Assembly: GCA_036322835.1 (NCBI GenBank)
Contig: AP027304.1
Span: 3,596,001 to 3,660,000, forward strand
Direction of reading: 5' to 3'
DNA length: 64,000 bases
Source: Tenuifilaceae bacterium CYCD
Lineage (GTDB): Bacteria; Bacteroidota; Bacteroidia; Bacteroidales; Tenuifilaceae
This document shows positions 17,001-25,651 of this stretch, piece by piece; positions within the stretch are counted from its first letter, which is position 1; the number at the start of each line of letters is the position of its first letter. The notes under the pieces were generated by a model, which was not told where the DNA came from, ran no database searches, and saw only the letters and a list, made by a program, of their open reading frames with translations. The position numbers and the translations under genes are program-made.

Positions 17001-18397
17001 AGGAAACCTTTAAAATTTTCGGCTACAACTACCAAGAAATAAATCCAACCTTTGAAAACTTTTTCCAACTGGTTAACCCCACCGAAAGAGACTTCGTGAA
17101 ACTTCACCTTCAAAAATCCTTAGAAGAAAAAGAATTCAAAAGTTACGAGTGCTCAATTACACTCAGGAACGGGGAACAACGATATATTTACGTTGTGGGA
17201 GAAGTATCCACGAACAACAATAATGAAGCATACCGATCTTTTGGAATCATTCAGGACATCACCGAAAGGAAAAAAAACGAGGCTATTTTACAAGAAAAGG
17301 AAGCCAAGATTAAAAGTATATTCACAGCAGCTCCCGTTGGAATAACGTTAATAATCGACCGCATATTCCAAGAATGTAACGATGCTTTTTATGAAATAAC
17401 AGGATACAGCCCCAATGAAATTATTGGTCAAAGTACCCAAATGCTTTACGTCTCAGAGGAAGACTACATGCTTATTGGTGAAGTACCAATCCCAGATATC
17501 CAGGATAGTGGGCTAGAATCCTTCGAGACTACTTGGCAAAGGAAAGATGGAAGAATCATCAATGTATTACTTAACTCCATCGCCATTAATCCTAACGATC
17601 AAACAAAAGGGTTCATTTTTACAGTTCTCGACATTACTGAACGAAAACAGGCAGAACTGGAAATAAAAAAAATGAATACAGAACTAGAGGAACGTGTAAT
17701 TCAGCGTACGATTCAACTCGAAAGAGCCAATAAGGATTTGGAAGCGTTCGCCTATAGTGTTTCGCACGACTTACGGGCACCGCTTCGACATGTTGATGGC
17801 TTTGTCCGATTGCTCTACTCCAACATCGATTCACCCTCAGAAAGTATCACCAACTATTTCGAAAAAATTAACTCTGCATCGAAAAGAATGTCAAGAATGA
17901 TTGATGATCTATTGTCTTTTTCCCGACTGGGTCGCAGAGAGCTAGTGGAAACCGAGATAGACTTAGATTTGCTTATTCGCGATATTATTGAACAGTTCAA
18001 GCCCGACACCAGCAACCGTACCATCGAATGGAACATTTTACAATTGCCAAAGATTCATGGCGATAAGCACTTGATGTACCAAGCTTTTGAAAATCTTATT
18101 GCCAATGCCATAAAATACACATCACCCAAACCCAAAGCAATTATTGCCATTGGCAGCTCTACTAATACCAATGAGGGTATGGAAATTTATGTTAAAGACA
18201 ACGGCGTTGGATTCGATATGGCCTACATCGACAAATTATTTGGAGTATTCCAACGCCTTCACTCATCCGAAGAATTTGAAGGTACAGGTATTGGTCTAGC
18301 CAATGTAAAACAAATCATCAACAAACACGGGGGTACCATTAGAGCCGAAGGCAAAATAAACGAGGGTGCAATATTTTATATATCTTTACCTAAATAG
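14027..18397 (+). CDS. Large soluble sensor histidine kinase: eight PAS domains plus a PocR domain
   Basis: 1456 residues with no signal peptide or membrane segment. In order: four PAS domains (about 1-118, 125-245, 250-370, 375-495), a PocR sensory domain (about 512-690, with FCRLC, NCYKSD and QPCLSGG cysteines), four more PAS domains (705-820, 834-950, 960-1085, 1086-1207), a HisKA domain with phospho-acceptor His1247 in VSHDLRAPL, and a HATPase (about 1350-1455; FENLIANAIKY, DNGVGFD, GTGIGLANV). PocR domains elsewhere bind small organic ligands; the Cys set could also hold a metal or cluster. A CheY-like regulator starts seven bases downstream, so this is probably the first gene of a three-gene signalling operon. 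Confidence 0.9.
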   Translation: MNEILFSNIFSLSPQMIAITNQKDGTVIMANPVFSEVLGFSEEEYINKSTIELKIWQNPEERSRIISEISTKGIVRNKEVTFRTKYGKILTCHFSATPMVYNSQDCLIVIVSDITEQKMAEQAFLNSEFRFKKIVENLPIALSIVNPAGNIQYINSTFYKYFGYTLNDIPNFKRWTKLAYPDEEYRQHCISTWQKDIAEIKEGKITFSAPRIYRINTKSNQTLDVEIIFTFIDNDIYSIFTDITEKFKAEKALKASEQKFVNIFTLSPFMVGITRVYDGMIIDCNPELTNIIGYSRNECIGKTTKELGWWINYNDRTSIIKLLEENTIIKNFEVHLRTKAGKSLTCLFSCNKINISQEECLIFVIHDISDRKLAEEKLQRSEERLKKAQVIGQIGYTEQLIDSQEIWASAEGMRIFGYPPIDGYVEFEKVKSCIINYDLFQKSYYELVQNGKKFDVEYAINPADGSPQRYIHEIVDVEMDSKGKPYELLGIFQDITKRKKVEEALQKRVFALTKPIDEPEGINFTDLFDIEELQHLQDAFSNATGVASIITHPNGTPITKASNFCRLCNMIRDTDKGRENCYKSDAIIGKQNIHGPIVQPCLSGGLWDAGAGITVGGKHIANWLIGQVRNESQDENRIINYADEVGLSREEFKMALQEVPAMSKVQFEKVSHALFILANQLSIKAYQNVQQARFIAEQQKAEEALRKSESNYRDVFNATSDAMFVHEMPSGKVIDINNAMLQMYGYDTKEEVLSSETESFIVNKPPYTLDKAMEMLRMANEAESQTFEWMIQHNKTKELRWAEVSLTRSDIGGANRILASVRDITERRNAEELLKKSEAILKATMESMIDGVLVVSSEGKITNWNTRFCEIFGIQNDLIATQNDELLLNFAKKQLVDPESFHRQVQAIYRTNLPTEDTLYLTNGQIIERVSFPLSGDSPISGRVWLFRDITERKKAEEALQQNQTLLKESQRVARIGNWEYYFKDNKLVWSEETFKIFGYNYQEINPTFENFFQLVNPTERDFVKLHLQKSLEEKEFKSYECSITLRNGEQRYIYVVGEVSTNNNNEAYRSFGIIQDITERKKNEAILQEKEAKIKSIFTAAPVGITLIIDRIFQECNDAFYEITGYSPNEIIGQSTQMLYVSEEDYMLIGEVPIPDIQDSGLESFETTWQRKDGRIINVLLNSIAINPNDQTKGFIFTVLDITERKQAELEIKKMNTELEERVIQRTIQLERANKDLEAFAYSVSHDLRAPLRHVDGFVRLLYSNIDSPSESITNYFEKINSASKRMSRMIDDLLSFSRLGRRELVETEIDLDLLIRDIIEQFKPDTSNRTIEWNILQLPKIHGDKHLMYQAFENLIANAIKYTSPKPKAIIAIGSSTNTNEGMEIYVKDNGVGFDMAYIDKLFGVFQRLHSSEEFEGTGIGLANVKQIINKHGGTIRAEGKINEGAIFYISLPK

Positions 18398-18404
18398 AAT
18401 ATCA

Positions 18405-18842
18405 ATGGAAAAACTTGCACGAATTCTGTATGCCGAAGATAGCATGGATGATATAGAACTCACCCTTGCAGCATTCAAGGAGATTAACATGGTTAATCAG
18501 ATTGATATTGTTCGGGATGGCGAAGAGGTTATTGATTACCTATTCTACAAAGGCAAATACGCCAATCGGGAAAATTGTACACCCACATTTGTTCTTCTTG
18601 ACATAAAAATGCCCAAACTTGATGGAATTGAGGTTCTGAAAATCATACGGCAAACCGATGAATACAAGAGTCTTCCGATAGTTATGCTAACCTCATCGCA
18701 GATGGAAATGGATATTATCCGCAGCTACCAACTCGGGGCAAACGGCTATGTGATTAAACCTATAGATTTCCCCGAATTTGTGAAAGCAATAAAGGGAATT
18801 GGTTATTTTTGGGCCATTCTAAATACACCTCCAAGCAAATGA
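18405..18842 (+). CDS. CheY/Rcp1-like single-domain response regulator
   Basis: 145 residues from the ATG at 18405, chosen because MEKLARILYAEDS starts a normal REC domain. Acidic pair E11/D12, phospho-acceptor Asp66 (VLLDIKMPKLDG), Thr/Ser in MLTSS and Lys in VIKPIDF are all present. There is no output domain, so it probably shuttles phosphate from the PAS/PocR kinase to another protein. The stop overlaps the next start (ATGA). Confidence 0.9.
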   Translation: MEKLARILYAEDSMDDIELTLAAFKEINMVNQIDIVRDGEEVIDYLFYKGKYANRENCTPTFVLLDIKMPKLDGIEVLKIIRQTDEYKSLPIVMLTSSQMEMDIIRSYQLGANGYVIKPIDFPEFVKAIKGIGYFWAILNTPPSK

Positions 18843-20755
18843 GAAAAACGGATCTGAACATATTGATGCTCGAAGATGACCCCTTGGATGCAGAACTTAA
18901 CAAAGCGCAACTGCTCTTGCTTGAGGAATACAACTGTATTGTTAAATGGGTTACTAACAGGCAAGACTACCTCAAGGTAATCGCCTCCTCATCACCCGAC
19001 ATTGTGCTTAGTGATTTTAATATTCCTCAATACAATGGCATTAACGCGCTCAACGACCTAAAACAAAAAAAGCCTCTAACCCCATTTATTTTTGTTACAG
19101 GAGCCATTGACGAAGAAACGGCAGCCGAAACCATCAAAGCGGGAGCTTGGGATTACGTTGTTAAGGATCGACTATTCCGTCTTCCCTTGGCCATTAGAGG
19201 GGCTCTGCAACTAAAGGAAGAACGAATCAACACTTTCCGGGCAGAGGAGAAAAATCGCCAGTTGTCTAAAGCAATTGAACAAAGCCCAGTTCACATCATA
19301 ATATGCGACAAGGAAAGCAACATTGAGTACGTCAACAAAAAATTTACAGAAGTAACCGGGTACTCTTCCGAAGAAATAATTGGTAAGAAAATAGATGCAC
19401 TTATTCCGGATCACTTAAAAATAGAATACTACAACTCACTCAGCAACATCAACATATCCAACAATGGGTGGAATGGATAAAACCAAAGTCTACGTAAAGA
19501 CGGTTCCATATTTTGGGAATACACTTACATATCACCTTTAAAAAACGAAACAGGAGAAACCTCCCATTTCGTTGTCATGAAGGAAGACATTACCATGCGA
19601 AAACTAATGGAGCAGGAACTCATTGAGGCTAGGAATAGAGCCCTACGCTCCGATAAACTTAAGGAAGCATTCCTGCAAAATCTCTCTCACGAAATAAGAA
19701 CTCCCCTTAACGCAATTGTTGGTTTCTCGGAACTTCTTAGCATGGACATTAATCAAACCAAGGAACAAAAAGATTATACATCAATAATAATGAATAGCAG
19801 CAACCAACTACTATCCATCGTGAACGATATACTTACCATCGCAAAAATTCAAACTGGACAAGAGGTTGTTGTGCTAAAATCGACAGATATAAATTCAGTT
19901 TTAGACAACCTGTATAAAATTTTCAGATCGCAAGTTGATATAAAACGAATTGGACTCAACTTACGGAAAGGCAATAAGAATCCTCAGTTTTTAATTCTTA
20001 CTGATGAAACTAAGGTTACGCAAATACTCAGCAATCTCATAAACAACGCTATAAAATTCACCGATAAAGGAATGGTGGAGTTCGGGTACTCGCTCAACGA
20101 AAAGCATATAGAATTTTATGTGAAAGACTCTGGCATTGGCATTCCCAAGGAGTTCCAACAAATAATTTTTGAACGGTTCCGTCAAGTAGAATCTTCATTA
20201 AACCGAAATTTTGGAGGAACAGGTCTTGGCTTATCAATATCGAAGGCTTTTGCAGAAATGCTTGAAGGGAATATTAGGGTAGAATCCGAACCCTCCATTG
20301 GTTCTGTATTTTACCTTACATTACCCCTAAAAGCAACGATAGAACTAACTGAAAAACAAACCACATCAAATAATCTCATAACAAACGAATCGTACATAAT
20401 TTTAGTTGCTGAAGATGAGATCTACAATTTCCAACTTATTGAAGCATACTTTTACAAATCTAACTACACAATAATCCATGCGCACAATGGACAAGAAGCC
20501 ATAGATTTATGTACCAGCGAATTAAATATTGATATGATTTTAATGGATATTAAAATGCCATACGTGGATGGAATAACAGCCATGAAAGAGATCCGAAAGC
20601 AAAATATAAAAATTCCCATTATAGCTCAAACAGCATACGCCCTAGAAACGGAAAGACAACACCTCCTTGAAATTGGTTTCAGCGACTATATTGCAAAACC
20701 CATTAAGAAGGAAGAGTTAATTCAGAAGGTTATTAAACTACTGCAAGTTAAATGA
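18839..20755 (+). pseudogene. REC-PAS-HisKA-HATPase-REC hybrid kinase interrupted by one in-frame TAA (19478-19480)
   Basis: The reading frame from the ATG at 18839 encodes REC (phospho-acceptor Asp in VLSDFNIPQ) and most of a PAS domain, then meets a TAA at codon 214 (19478-19480). Without any frame change it continues as NQSLRKDGSIFWEYTYISPL, the second half of the same PAS domain, then HisKA (NLSHEIRTPL), HATPase (NLINNAIKFT, DSGIGIP, GGTGLGLS) and a C-terminal REC (DMILMDIKMPYVDG). An intact gene would give 638 residues. In PAS domains this spot is usually Glu (G-x-x-G-E), so a single GAA to TAA change explains the break. As written, two products could form: residues 1-213, and a kinase half restarting at the ATG at 19577. 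Confidence 0.85.
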
Positions 20756-20772
20756 TTCATGAAATTACTTTT

Positions 20773-21180
20773 TCACCTTAACCCAAACTTTTTAAAATGC
20801 TCGGAATATGCCTTATCGGAATTAGTTATATGATTCAAAAGCCAATCGCGAAGAAAATTTAATAAATCCGGTGAGAAAGTTAAGTTTCCTGAACTTACTC
20901 TAACTTTAAATTCCTTTACCTTTTCAACAAAAAAAGCATGCTCTTTAATGTGAACTGGAGCATTGGAGTAATTGGTCATCCTAAAATAGGTTTCCTCCCT
21001 ATTGAAATGGTAGATAGTATATTTCTGCAACTCATCAACCAAGGGAGATATAACCTTAGATCCCTCCCCTTTTGTCATAGCATTAAACAGCTGATTAATA
21101 ATGCCAATTAGTTTTTTATGATCGTCGTCAATGCTATTAACTGAAACGCTGTAGTCCTGCTTCCACTCTATCAAGCTCAT
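20773..21180 (-). CDS. Bacteriohemerythrin-like di-iron protein
   Basis: 135 residues. The hemerythrin ligand pattern is present: DDDHKKL (His21), YHFNREETYF (His and Glu), APVHIKEHAFF (HxxxH) and LLNHITNSDKAY (His and Asp). Such proteins bind O2, NO or iron at a mu-oxo di-iron site in the cytoplasm. It is convergent with the hybrid kinase gene (17 bases apart) and lies 58 bases downstream of the PhoB-like regulator on the same strand, so it may be co-transcribed with it. Confidence 0.9.
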   Translation of the reverse strand: MSLIEWKQDYSVSVNSIDDDHKKLIGIINQLFNAMTKGEGSKVISPLVDELQKYTIYHFNREETYFRMTNYSNAPVHIKEHAFFVEKVKEFKVRVSSGNLTFSPDLLNFLRDWLLNHITNSDKAYSEHFKKFGLR

Positions 21181-21238
21181 ATCACCAATAAGATTAATAT
21201 TATTTCCTCATAAAAATGCAAGTATACGAATTTCAACT

Positions 21239-21931
21239 TTAATTCATAAACTTATACCCTACTCCTTTAACAGTTCTTATGTAATCCTCGCCTAATTTCT
21301 CGCGTAACTTACGAATATGTACATCAATGGTTCTATCGCCAACAATAATCTCATCGCCCCAAATGGCCTGATATATTTCATCGCGGGTAAATACTTTTTG
21401 AGGTTTACTATGCAGTAAGGCCAGTAACTCAAATTCCTTTTTGGGAAGCATTATTTCGTTTCCATTAAGGTAAACAACGTACCGTTCTTTATCAATCGAA
21501 AGTCCAACAGCAGGAATCTCCCGCTCAAGCAAAGAACTATCGTCAATGGAAGCAATACGCTTGAGGAGTGCTTTTATTCGACTTATCAGAACCTTAGGCT
21601 TTATTGGCTTCGATATGTAATCATCGCCTCCAGCATCAAACCCAGCAATCTGGCTGTAATCCTCGCTACGGGCTGTTAAAAATGCAATTAAAACATCCTT
21701 AGTTTTGGGATTTGCCCTCAACTCCTCGCAAGTTTCAATGCCATCCATCTCGGGCATCATCACATCGAGTAAAATTAAATGAGGGTTAAATGATTCGGCT
21801 GTTTTAATGGCTTGACGACCGGTTGATGCAGTTTTAATAGAGAATCCCTCTTTGTTTAAATTGTAACTTAAAAACTCGATGATATCGGGTTCGTCGTCAA
21901 CCACCAGAATTCGGAACTTCGATAAATCCAT
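21239..21931 (-). CDS. phoB: PhoB-like OmpR-family response regulator
   Basis: 230 residues from the ATG at 21931 (an ATG two codons upstream also fits). REC domain with acidic residues VVDDE, phospho-acceptor Asp56 in ILLDVMMPEMDG and Lys in ISKPIKP; winged-helix output domain (about 130-230) with LPKKEFELLALL, VFTRDEIYQAIWG, DRTIDVHIRKLREKLG and VKGVGYKF. The gene is divergent from the TonB receptor gene. Its own promoter and four others nearby share 11-bp-spaced TTAAC-like repeats, the pattern bound by PhoB/PhoP regulators, so phosphate control is the best guess. No cognate PhoR-like kinase lies beside it. Confidence 0.8.
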   Translation of the reverse strand: MDLSKFRILVVDDEPDIIEFLSYNLNKEGFSIKTASTGRQAIKTAESFNPHLILLDVMMPEMDGIETCEELRANPKTKDVLIAFLTARSEDYSQIAGFDAGGDDYISKPIKPKVLISRIKALLKRIASIDDSSLLEREIPAVGLSIDKERYVVYLNGNEIMLPKKEFELLALLHSKPQKVFTRDEIYQAIWGDEIIVGDRTIDVHIRKLREKLGEDYIRTVKGVGYKFMN

Positions 21932-21958
21932 AGCCATATCTTTGTTTAGGTAAGTTTA

Positions 21959-22003
21959 CAAAAGTATTTATAAATGGCAAAAATTAAGTTAAGAAAACAT
22001 TAA
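21959..22003 (-). promoter_or_regulatory. Promoter and Pho-box-like repeats of the phoB-like gene
   Basis: On the minus strand, TTAAT (from 22003) and TTAAC (from 21992) are 11 bp apart. The -7 box TACTTTTG covers 21966-21959. The hexamers start 37 and 26 bases before the -7 box, the same register as at the TonB receptor promoter opposite. This suggests autoregulation. Confidence 0.65.
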
Positions 22004-22031
22004 ATCAATACGCGTAAACAGTAGAAAATGG

Positions 22032-22087
22032 TTAACCTAAGTTTAACGTAGCCTTAAAACTGATGCCATATATAGTAGTTTACTTTG
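22032..22087 (+). promoter_or_regulatory. Pho-box-like repeats and promoter of the TonB receptor gene
   Basis: TTAACC (22032), TTAACG (22043) and TTAAAA (22054) lie at 11-bp steps. The -7-like box TTACTTTG is at 22080-22087 (one mismatch to TAnnTTTG). Hexamers start 48, 37 and 26 bases before it. Confidence 0.75.
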
Positions 22088-22144
22088 CAATGTGAAAAAT
22101 CTCTTAAGAGATAATAAAAATAGTCATTGCAAAAAATTCTACAT

Positions 22145-24958
22145 ATGAATAACAATCGAGTGATTAAAAGTGTTGGCATTTTTCTTTTTTGTTTAGTTAA
22201 CCTATCCGCTTTTGCCCAAAAGGGAAGTATTGAGGGTGTAATAATCGACAAACTAAGAGCGGAGACCCTAGTTGGTGCAACTGTAGTTATTCAAGGAACA
22301 ACTAACGGAACAATAACCGATTTCGACGGTAAATTTATTCTGGGTAATCTAGCCCCAGCAACCTATAATGTTGTGGTTTCATTTATTTCCTATAAACCAG
22401 TTGTTATTGAAGGAATTAAGGTAGAAGCCAATAAAGCATCAGTAATTAATGTTGAACTGGAGGAAGTCACAACTGCCATTGAGAGCGTTACGATTACTGC
22501 AACACGACGAAGTAACACAGATGTTGCAATGATAAGTGCCATAAAAGCAAGCAATATTGTTGCAAATGGAATTACTGCACAGCAAATTACCCGCACACAG
22601 GACAAGGATGCCTCGGAGGTGATTAAGCGAGTTCCCGGAATATCGATTATTGAGGACAGATTTGTGGTAGTTCGCGGCTTGAACCAACGCTACAATAGCG
22701 TATGGATCAACAATGCATCGACCCCATCGAGCGAAACCGACCAAAAAGCGTTCTCGTTCGACATTATTCCCAGCTCTATGATCGACAATATACTTATCGC
22801 AAAAAGTCCTTCGCCAGAACTACCTGCCGATTTTACCGGTGGTTTTATCAAGATTTACACCAAGAATATGCCCGAAAAAAATTTCTTCCAAGTTGGATAT
22901 TCAAGCACTTACAACACTGAGGACGATTACTCCAGTTTTCAACTTATAAACAAAGGTAAGTACGATTGGTTGGGTATTGACAACGGGGAAAGAGCCCTAC
23001 CCGATAACTTTCCAAGTACATTAAAAGGTTTATCCAACTCTCAACTGGCAACATTAGGTAAAGAGTTTAACAGCAACTGGGCTCCCAAGAAAGTAACTGC
23101 TTACCCAGAGCAAAAACTATCGATAAACTTTGGTCGCAGATTTCAAATTGGCGATAAACAAATTGGTACTATTACCAATATCAACTATGGAGTAGCAAAT
23201 AATTCCGATGTAAAAATCCTTAAAAGTTACCAAGCACAATTCAACTTGGGCGATACCCCTAATTATAACTATAACTATTCCGATAGTTCATTCTCTAGAG
23301 TTACAAAAATTGGTGTTTTACATAACTGGGCTTTATTTTTAGAAAAGGGGAATAAAATTGAATTCCGAAACCTCTTAAACATCAATGGTAAAAATACCAC
23401 CATCGTACGAAATGGATTGAACGGTTACGAAGGCTATACGGTGCGCTCATATCAGGATAAGTATATGTCGCGTGTTTCGTATTCCGGACAGCTGGGTGGC
23501 GAGCATAAGTTTGGCGACAATGACAAGAATAAAATTGATTGGGTACTCGGCTTTTCGTACTCTGGTAAGAACGAACCCGATTTAAAACAGCTAAGAACCA
23601 CGCTTCAGAACGATCCTTTGTTTGCACATTACGGAGAGTATTACGCTTCGGTTGGGCTAACCCCATCGGTTAGCGATGCAGGAAGGCTATTTATGAGGTT
23701 AAACGAATACATCTCATCGCTTGGATTTAACTACGAGCGCAAACTTAAGATTGGCAATTGGCAACCATCAATAAAAACAGGGATATACTCGGAGTATAAG
23801 GATAGAGCCTTTGATACCAGAATCATTGGGTTAGCCAAAAACTCATCGTATACCGAATCGGTTTGGTTACCTGTTTCAACAATTTTTAGCCCAGATAACA
23901 TCAACACTGGTACCGATGGTTTCATAATTAAGGAAACAACCAGCAAATCGGACAGCTACAAGGCTAACAATGCGCTAATGGCAGGATATGTTGCGCTAAG
24001 CACAAACATCACAAACAAAATAAAGTTTTACGGAGGTGTTCGTGCCGAGTACAACAGTTTACGGTTAGATGGTTACGATAGCTACAATCACGTAGTTAAC
24101 TTAAAGTCTAACCATCTGGACCTTTTCCCTTCAGCAAACCTAACCTATAATTTCAACGAAAAGAATTTAATCCGCTTGGCAACTGGCCTATCGGTAAACA
24201 GACCAGAGTTTAGGGAGATTGCTCCATTTTATTTCTACAATTTTGAGGATGAGGCCGACTACATTGGAAATACCGAACTGGAAAACTGCTACGTTTGGAA
24301 TTACGATTTACGTTACGAGTACTACCCAAGTTCAAGCGAAACGTTCTCATTTGGAGTATTCTACAAAGATTTTAAATCGACAATTGAATCGACCTATAAG
24401 CCTGCAGGAAACCGCCCTACATATACATACAACAATGCAAATCAGGCAACCAGCTTGGGAGTTGAAGTGGAACTTCGCAAATCGCTCGAATCCATTGAAT
24501 TACTGAAAGATTCTTACATAGTTGCAAACGCAGCCTACATCTACAGCAAGGTAATCTTCCCAAAGGGTTCAATTTTCGAGGACAGAGAGATGCAAGGGCA
24601 ATCGCCATTCCTAATTAACACGGGTATTTTCTACAGCAACGAGAAGCATAAAATAAATGCCTCGGTACAATACAATGTCATTGGCGACAGGCTAGTGTCA
24701 ATTGGAAAAGTAAATCAGAACGCCGACCAAAACATCCCAAATATCATTGAGAAGCAAAAACATATTGTAGATCTAACTGTAAGCAAGGAATTCTTTAACT
24801 CGGTTGAATTTAAGTTTGGTATCAGAAACCTACTAAATCAAAAAACGATTAGCTACTTCCCTTACCTTAATGGTTCTGGAGATAATAGTTTGTACTTGGA
24901 TAACAAACGTAGCTCCGATGGTATATCATTCACTTTCGGGATAACGGCTAAGTTTTAG
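22145..24958 (+). CDS. TonB-dependent outer membrane receptor with carboxypeptidase-regulatory domain
   Basis: 937 residues from the ATG at 22145, chosen because it begins a clean signal peptide (NNNRVIKSVGIFLFCLVNLSAFA-Q). A CarboxypepD_reg-like domain (about 25-110; GSIEGVIIDKLRAETLVGAT), a plug domain (about 135-240; VIKRVPGISIIEDRFVVVRG) and a 22-strand-type barrel follow, ending in the aromatic residue typical of outer-membrane barrels (TFGITAKF). No SusD-like partner is adjacent. Its promoter carries three Pho-box-like repeats, so it is probably induced at low phosphate and imports a phosphorus-containing compound. It is followed by a small secreted protein and a lipoprotein under the same kind of control. 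Confidence 0.92.
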   Translation: MNNNRVIKSVGIFLFCLVNLSAFAQKGSIEGVIIDKLRAETLVGATVVIQGTTNGTITDFDGKFILGNLAPATYNVVVSFISYKPVVIEGIKVEANKASVINVELEEVTTAIESVTITATRRSNTDVAMISAIKASNIVANGITAQQITRTQDKDASEVIKRVPGISIIEDRFVVVRGLNQRYNSVWINNASTPSSETDQKAFSFDIIPSSMIDNILIAKSPSPELPADFTGGFIKIYTKNMPEKNFFQVGYSSTYNTEDDYSSFQLINKGKYDWLGIDNGERALPDNFPSTLKGLSNSQLATLGKEFNSNWAPKKVTAYPEQKLSINFGRRFQIGDKQIGTITNINYGVANNSDVKILKSYQAQFNLGDTPNYNYNYSDSSFSRVTKIGVLHNWALFLEKGNKIEFRNLLNINGKNTTIVRNGLNGYEGYTVRSYQDKYMSRVSYSGQLGGEHKFGDNDKNKIDWVLGFSYSGKNEPDLKQLRTTLQNDPLFAHYGEYYASVGLTPSVSDAGRLFMRLNEYISSLGFNYERKLKIGNWQPSIKTGIYSEYKDRAFDTRIIGLAKNSSYTESVWLPVSTIFSPDNINTGTDGFIIKETTSKSDSYKANNALMAGYVALSTNITNKIKFYGGVRAEYNSLRLDGYDSYNHVVNLKSNHLDLFPSANLTYNFNEKNLIRLATGLSVNRPEFREIAPFYFYNFEDEADYIGNTELENCYVWNYDLRYEYYPSSSETFSFGVFYKDFKSTIESTYKPAGNRPTYTYNNANQATSLGVEVELRKSLESIELLKDSYIVANAAYIYSKVIFPKGSIFEDREMQGQSPFLINTGIFYSNEKHKINASVQYNVIGDRLVSIGKVNQNADQNIPNIIEKQKHIVDLTVSKEFFNSVEFKFGIRNLLNQKTISYFPYLNGSGDNSLYLDNKRSSDGISFTFGITAKF

Positions 24959-25030
24959 TTGATGATTAGTTAATTGGTTTAAACCCAAATAGTCACCTGT
25001 CACTTATCACCAGTCACTTATTTAAACCTC

Positions 25031-25097
25031 TTAATCTAAACTTAACATTTAAATCATTTTAGTGTAATATTCAGGTAATGTATGGGGATTATTTTTG
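25031..25097 (+). promoter_or_regulatory. Pho-box-like repeats and promoter of the small secreted protein gene
   Basis: TTAATC (25031), TTAACA (25042), a weak ATCATT (25053), GTAATA (25064) and GTAATG (25075) are all at 11-bp steps. The -7 box TATTTTTG is at 25090-25097, so the repeats fall 59, 48, 37, 26 and 15 bases before it. Confidence 0.75.
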
Positions 25098-25122
25098 TTT
25101 CAGAAATTAAAACTTAAAACAT

Positions 25123-25482
25123 ATGAAAACAATTAGCAAGATTTTAGTTATAGCCCTAGTCGCAGTATCAGTAAACGTAAATGCAAATGTAAAAGGCGAC
25201 GATAAGAGCGCATCCAACAATTCAACCGCGGTGGCAACCCTAACAATTAGCGGACAGGTTGTTGATAGGGAAACTGGCGAGGCTCTAGCAGGTGTCGCAT
25301 TAAAAATAGATGATGTAACAATTTACACCGACTTCGAAGGCAATTTTAGCACAACTGTTTTAGGATGCAAAACAGTATCGATCAATGCTAACCTGATATC
25401 GTACAATCCTCAGGAGGTAAAAGTTGATGCAACAAGTTGCGATGGAAAAATTAAAGTAGAGCTTAATCCTGTAAAGGACTAA
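25123..25482 (+). CDS. Small secreted carboxypeptidase-regulatory-like protein
   Basis: 119 residues. A signal peptide (KTISKILVIALVAVSVNVNA-N) is followed by one beta-sandwich domain of the CarboxypepD_reg type (about 40-115; LTISGQVVDRETGEALAGV, TDFEGNFSTTV). This is the same fold as the N-terminal domain of the TonB receptor just upstream, but as a free periplasmic or exported protein. It has its own promoter with Pho-box-like repeats. Its role is unknown; it could bind the receptor or its ligand. Confidence 0.8.
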   Translation: MKTISKILVIALVAVSVNVNANVKGDDKSASNNSTAVATLTISGQVVDRETGEALAGVALKIDDVTIYTDFEGNFSTTVLGCKTVSINANLISYNPQEVKVDATSCDGKIKVELNPVKD

Positions 25483-25508
25483 ATACAGATTTGATTAACA
25501 ATTATTCA

Positions 25509-25543
25509 GAGCCAGATGCCAGTGCATTCTGGCTCATTTTTTT
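25509..25543 (+). terminator. Rho-independent terminator after the small secreted protein gene
   Basis: GAGCCAGA and TCTGGCTC pair around an 11-base loop and are followed by a seven-T run (25537-25543). Confidence 0.85.
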
Positions 25544-25588
25544 GTGCTTATTCTACATTATTTCATACAAAAACGCATCGCTTTAATC

Positions 25589-25608
25589 CCCCGAGTTGAA
25601 ACTCGGGG
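25589..25608. repeat. Palindromic hairpin CCCCGAGTT-GA-AACTCGGGG
   Basis: Same length and loop as the hairpin at 586-605, with a compensated stem change. It lies between the terminator of the small secreted protein and the operator of the lipoprotein gene. Confidence 0.7.
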
Positions 25609-25651
25609 CTCGTTTTTTCATTTTGTATTTATGACTCGACATTCTTAATTC

